DNA from: Candidatus Egaibacter danicus
GTDB lineage: Bacteria > Pseudomonadota > Gammaproteobacteria > Burkholderiales > Burkholderiaceae
Assembly: GCA_011391115.1 (NCBI GenBank)
Contig: JAABRC010000112.1
Location: 1 to 6,518, forward strand
Direction: 5' to 3'
DNA length: 6,518 nt
A program made the translations under genes and the position numbers. This document shows positions 5,807-6,518 of the stretch, in pieces; the stretch's first letter is position 1, and the number at the start of each line of letters is the position of its first letter. Under the pieces are notes generated by a model. It made no database searches. It was not told the DNA's origin and saw only the letters and a list, made by a program, of their open reading frames with translations.

Positions 5807-6518
5807 ATGAAAACCATTGCCATCACCGGCGCGGCCGGTCTTGTTGGAACGGGGCTGCGCGGGGAACTGTTGCAGCGGAGCTATGCCCTGCAGTTGCTGG
5901 ACGTGAAACCCATCGATCCCTGTTACGCCAATGAGCAGTCATCGGTGGTGGACATCACGGATCAGACGTCACTCACCACCGCGCTACGGGGTTGTGATGC
6001 GGTCGTCCATCTGGCCGCCTGCACCACCGATGCGCCCTGGCCTGAGCACGTCAAACTCAGCATCGAAGGCAGCATCAGCCTGTTTGATGCAGCGCGAGAA
6101 GCCGGTGTGACGCGGGTGGTGTACGCCAGTTCGCACCACGTTGTGGGCTTACACCCGCGCGCGCCGAATGGGCCACGTCTGGGCCCGACCGTACAGGTGC
6201 GGCCCGACAGCCGTTACGCTGTGGGCAAGGCCTTCGGGGAGTCCATCGGCGCGATGTACGCGGGCAAATACGGCATGCAGGTGCTGGCCATACGCATCGG
6301 CAATGTGAACACCCGGCCCATCGACCGCCGCCGCATGGGCAACTGGCTGAGCTGGCGCGACCTGGGGCAACTGGTGGCGCTGGGCATTGAGCATCCTGAT
6401 CTGGTGTTCTCCGTGGTTTACGGCATCTCCGATTCAACCGGGCGGCACTATGACAACGCGGCGGCCCATGCGCTGGGCTACCGGCCGCAGGATGGCATGG
6501 CTGCCGCTGCGTTTGAGG
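5807..6518 (+). CDS. udh: NAD-dependent uronate dehydrogenase, 3' end beyond the window
   Basis: The enzyme oxidises D-galacturonate or D-glucuronate at C1 with NAD+ to the aldarolactone, the first step of the oxidative hexuronate pathway. The frame stays open for 237 codons to the right edge, so about 30 residues are missing against a usual length near 265. It is a short-chain dehydrogenase/extended Rossmann protein. The dinucleotide motif TGAAGLVG covers residues 7-14. D32 at the end of the second strand favours NAD+ over NADP+. CDAVVHLAA (63-71), the serine of YASSHHVVG (106-114) and the Y137-x3-K141 catalytic pair (YAVGK) follow. The specific pattern RIGNVNTRP...RRRMGNWLSWRDL (163-186) resembles the Agrobacterium uronate dehydrogenase rather than sugar-nucleotide epimerases. 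It is divergent from the lactonase gene, its likely next-step enzyme. A generic NAD-dependent epimerase/dehydratase is the fallback call. Confidence 0.88.
   Translation, partial: MKTIAITGAAGLVGTGLRGELLQRSYALQLLDVKPIDPCYANEQSSVVDITDQTSLTTALRGCDAVVHLAACTTDAPWPEHVKLSIEGSISLFDAAREAGVTRVVYASSHHVVGLHPRAPNGPRLGPTVQVRPDSRYAVGKAFGESIGAMYAGKYGMQVLAIRIGNVNTRPIDRRRMGNWLSWRDLGQLVALGIEHPDLVFSVVYGISDSTGRHYDNAAAHALGYRPQDGMAAAAFE

Noticed and set aside
6075..6437. A 120-codon minus-strand open frame near the right edge
   Set aside because: The plus strand here encodes the Y-x3-K and RIGNVNTRP regions of uronate dehydrogenase; the minus frame is Arg/Cys/Pro-rich shadow.
1..6518. Mobile element, CRISPR, tRNA or a novel defence-type system
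   Set aside because: I saw no terminal repeats, transposase, spaced direct repeats, cloverleaf or nuclease/toxin-like proteins; the genes form a coherent catabolic cluster.

Overview
The window looks like a catabolic region of a betaproteobacterium, most likely Burkholderiales and probably Comamonadaceae-like. The reasons are the moderately high GC, the Bug-type (TctC) periplasmic binding protein characteristic of that order, and the style of the sugar-acid enzymes. This placement is inference; no rRNA or marker gene is present.

Layout. Four same-strand genes with gaps of 33, 8 and 29 nt form an apparent operon from the left edge to 4705. They are a 5'-truncated UxuA-like mannonate dehydratase (1-744), a secreted Bug-family solute-binding protein (778-1758), an IlvD/Edd-family Fe-S sugar-acid dehydratase (1767-3527) and an enolase-superfamily galactarate/L-talarate dehydratase (3557-4705). 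A convergent SMP-30/gluconolactonase-type lactonase follows on the minus strand (4720-5718), 14 nt away. An 88-nt divergent spacer separates it from a plus-strand NAD-dependent uronate dehydrogenase (5807 to the right edge, cut off before its stop).

How the genes fit together. Uronate dehydrogenase would oxidise D-galacturonate (or D-glucuronate) to an aldarolactone. The SMP-30 protein would open the lactone to the aldarate. The enolase-superfamily enzyme would dehydrate galactarate to a keto-deoxy-aldarate. This is most of an oxidative hexuronate pathway. The UxuA-like enzyme belongs instead to the isomerase (non-oxidative) hexuronate route, and the IlvD/Edd enzyme resembles aldonate (L-arabonate-type) dehydratases, so the locus probably handles several acid sugars. 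The Bug protein is the likely periplasmic capture component, but no tctA/tctB membrane partners are visible. No downstream keto-deoxy-sugar-acid enzyme and no regulator is seen within the window.

No tRNA, rRNA, CRISPR, insertion sequence or convincing Rho-independent terminator was found. The whole window is tightly packed metabolic genes; the only non-coding stretches are short spacers.
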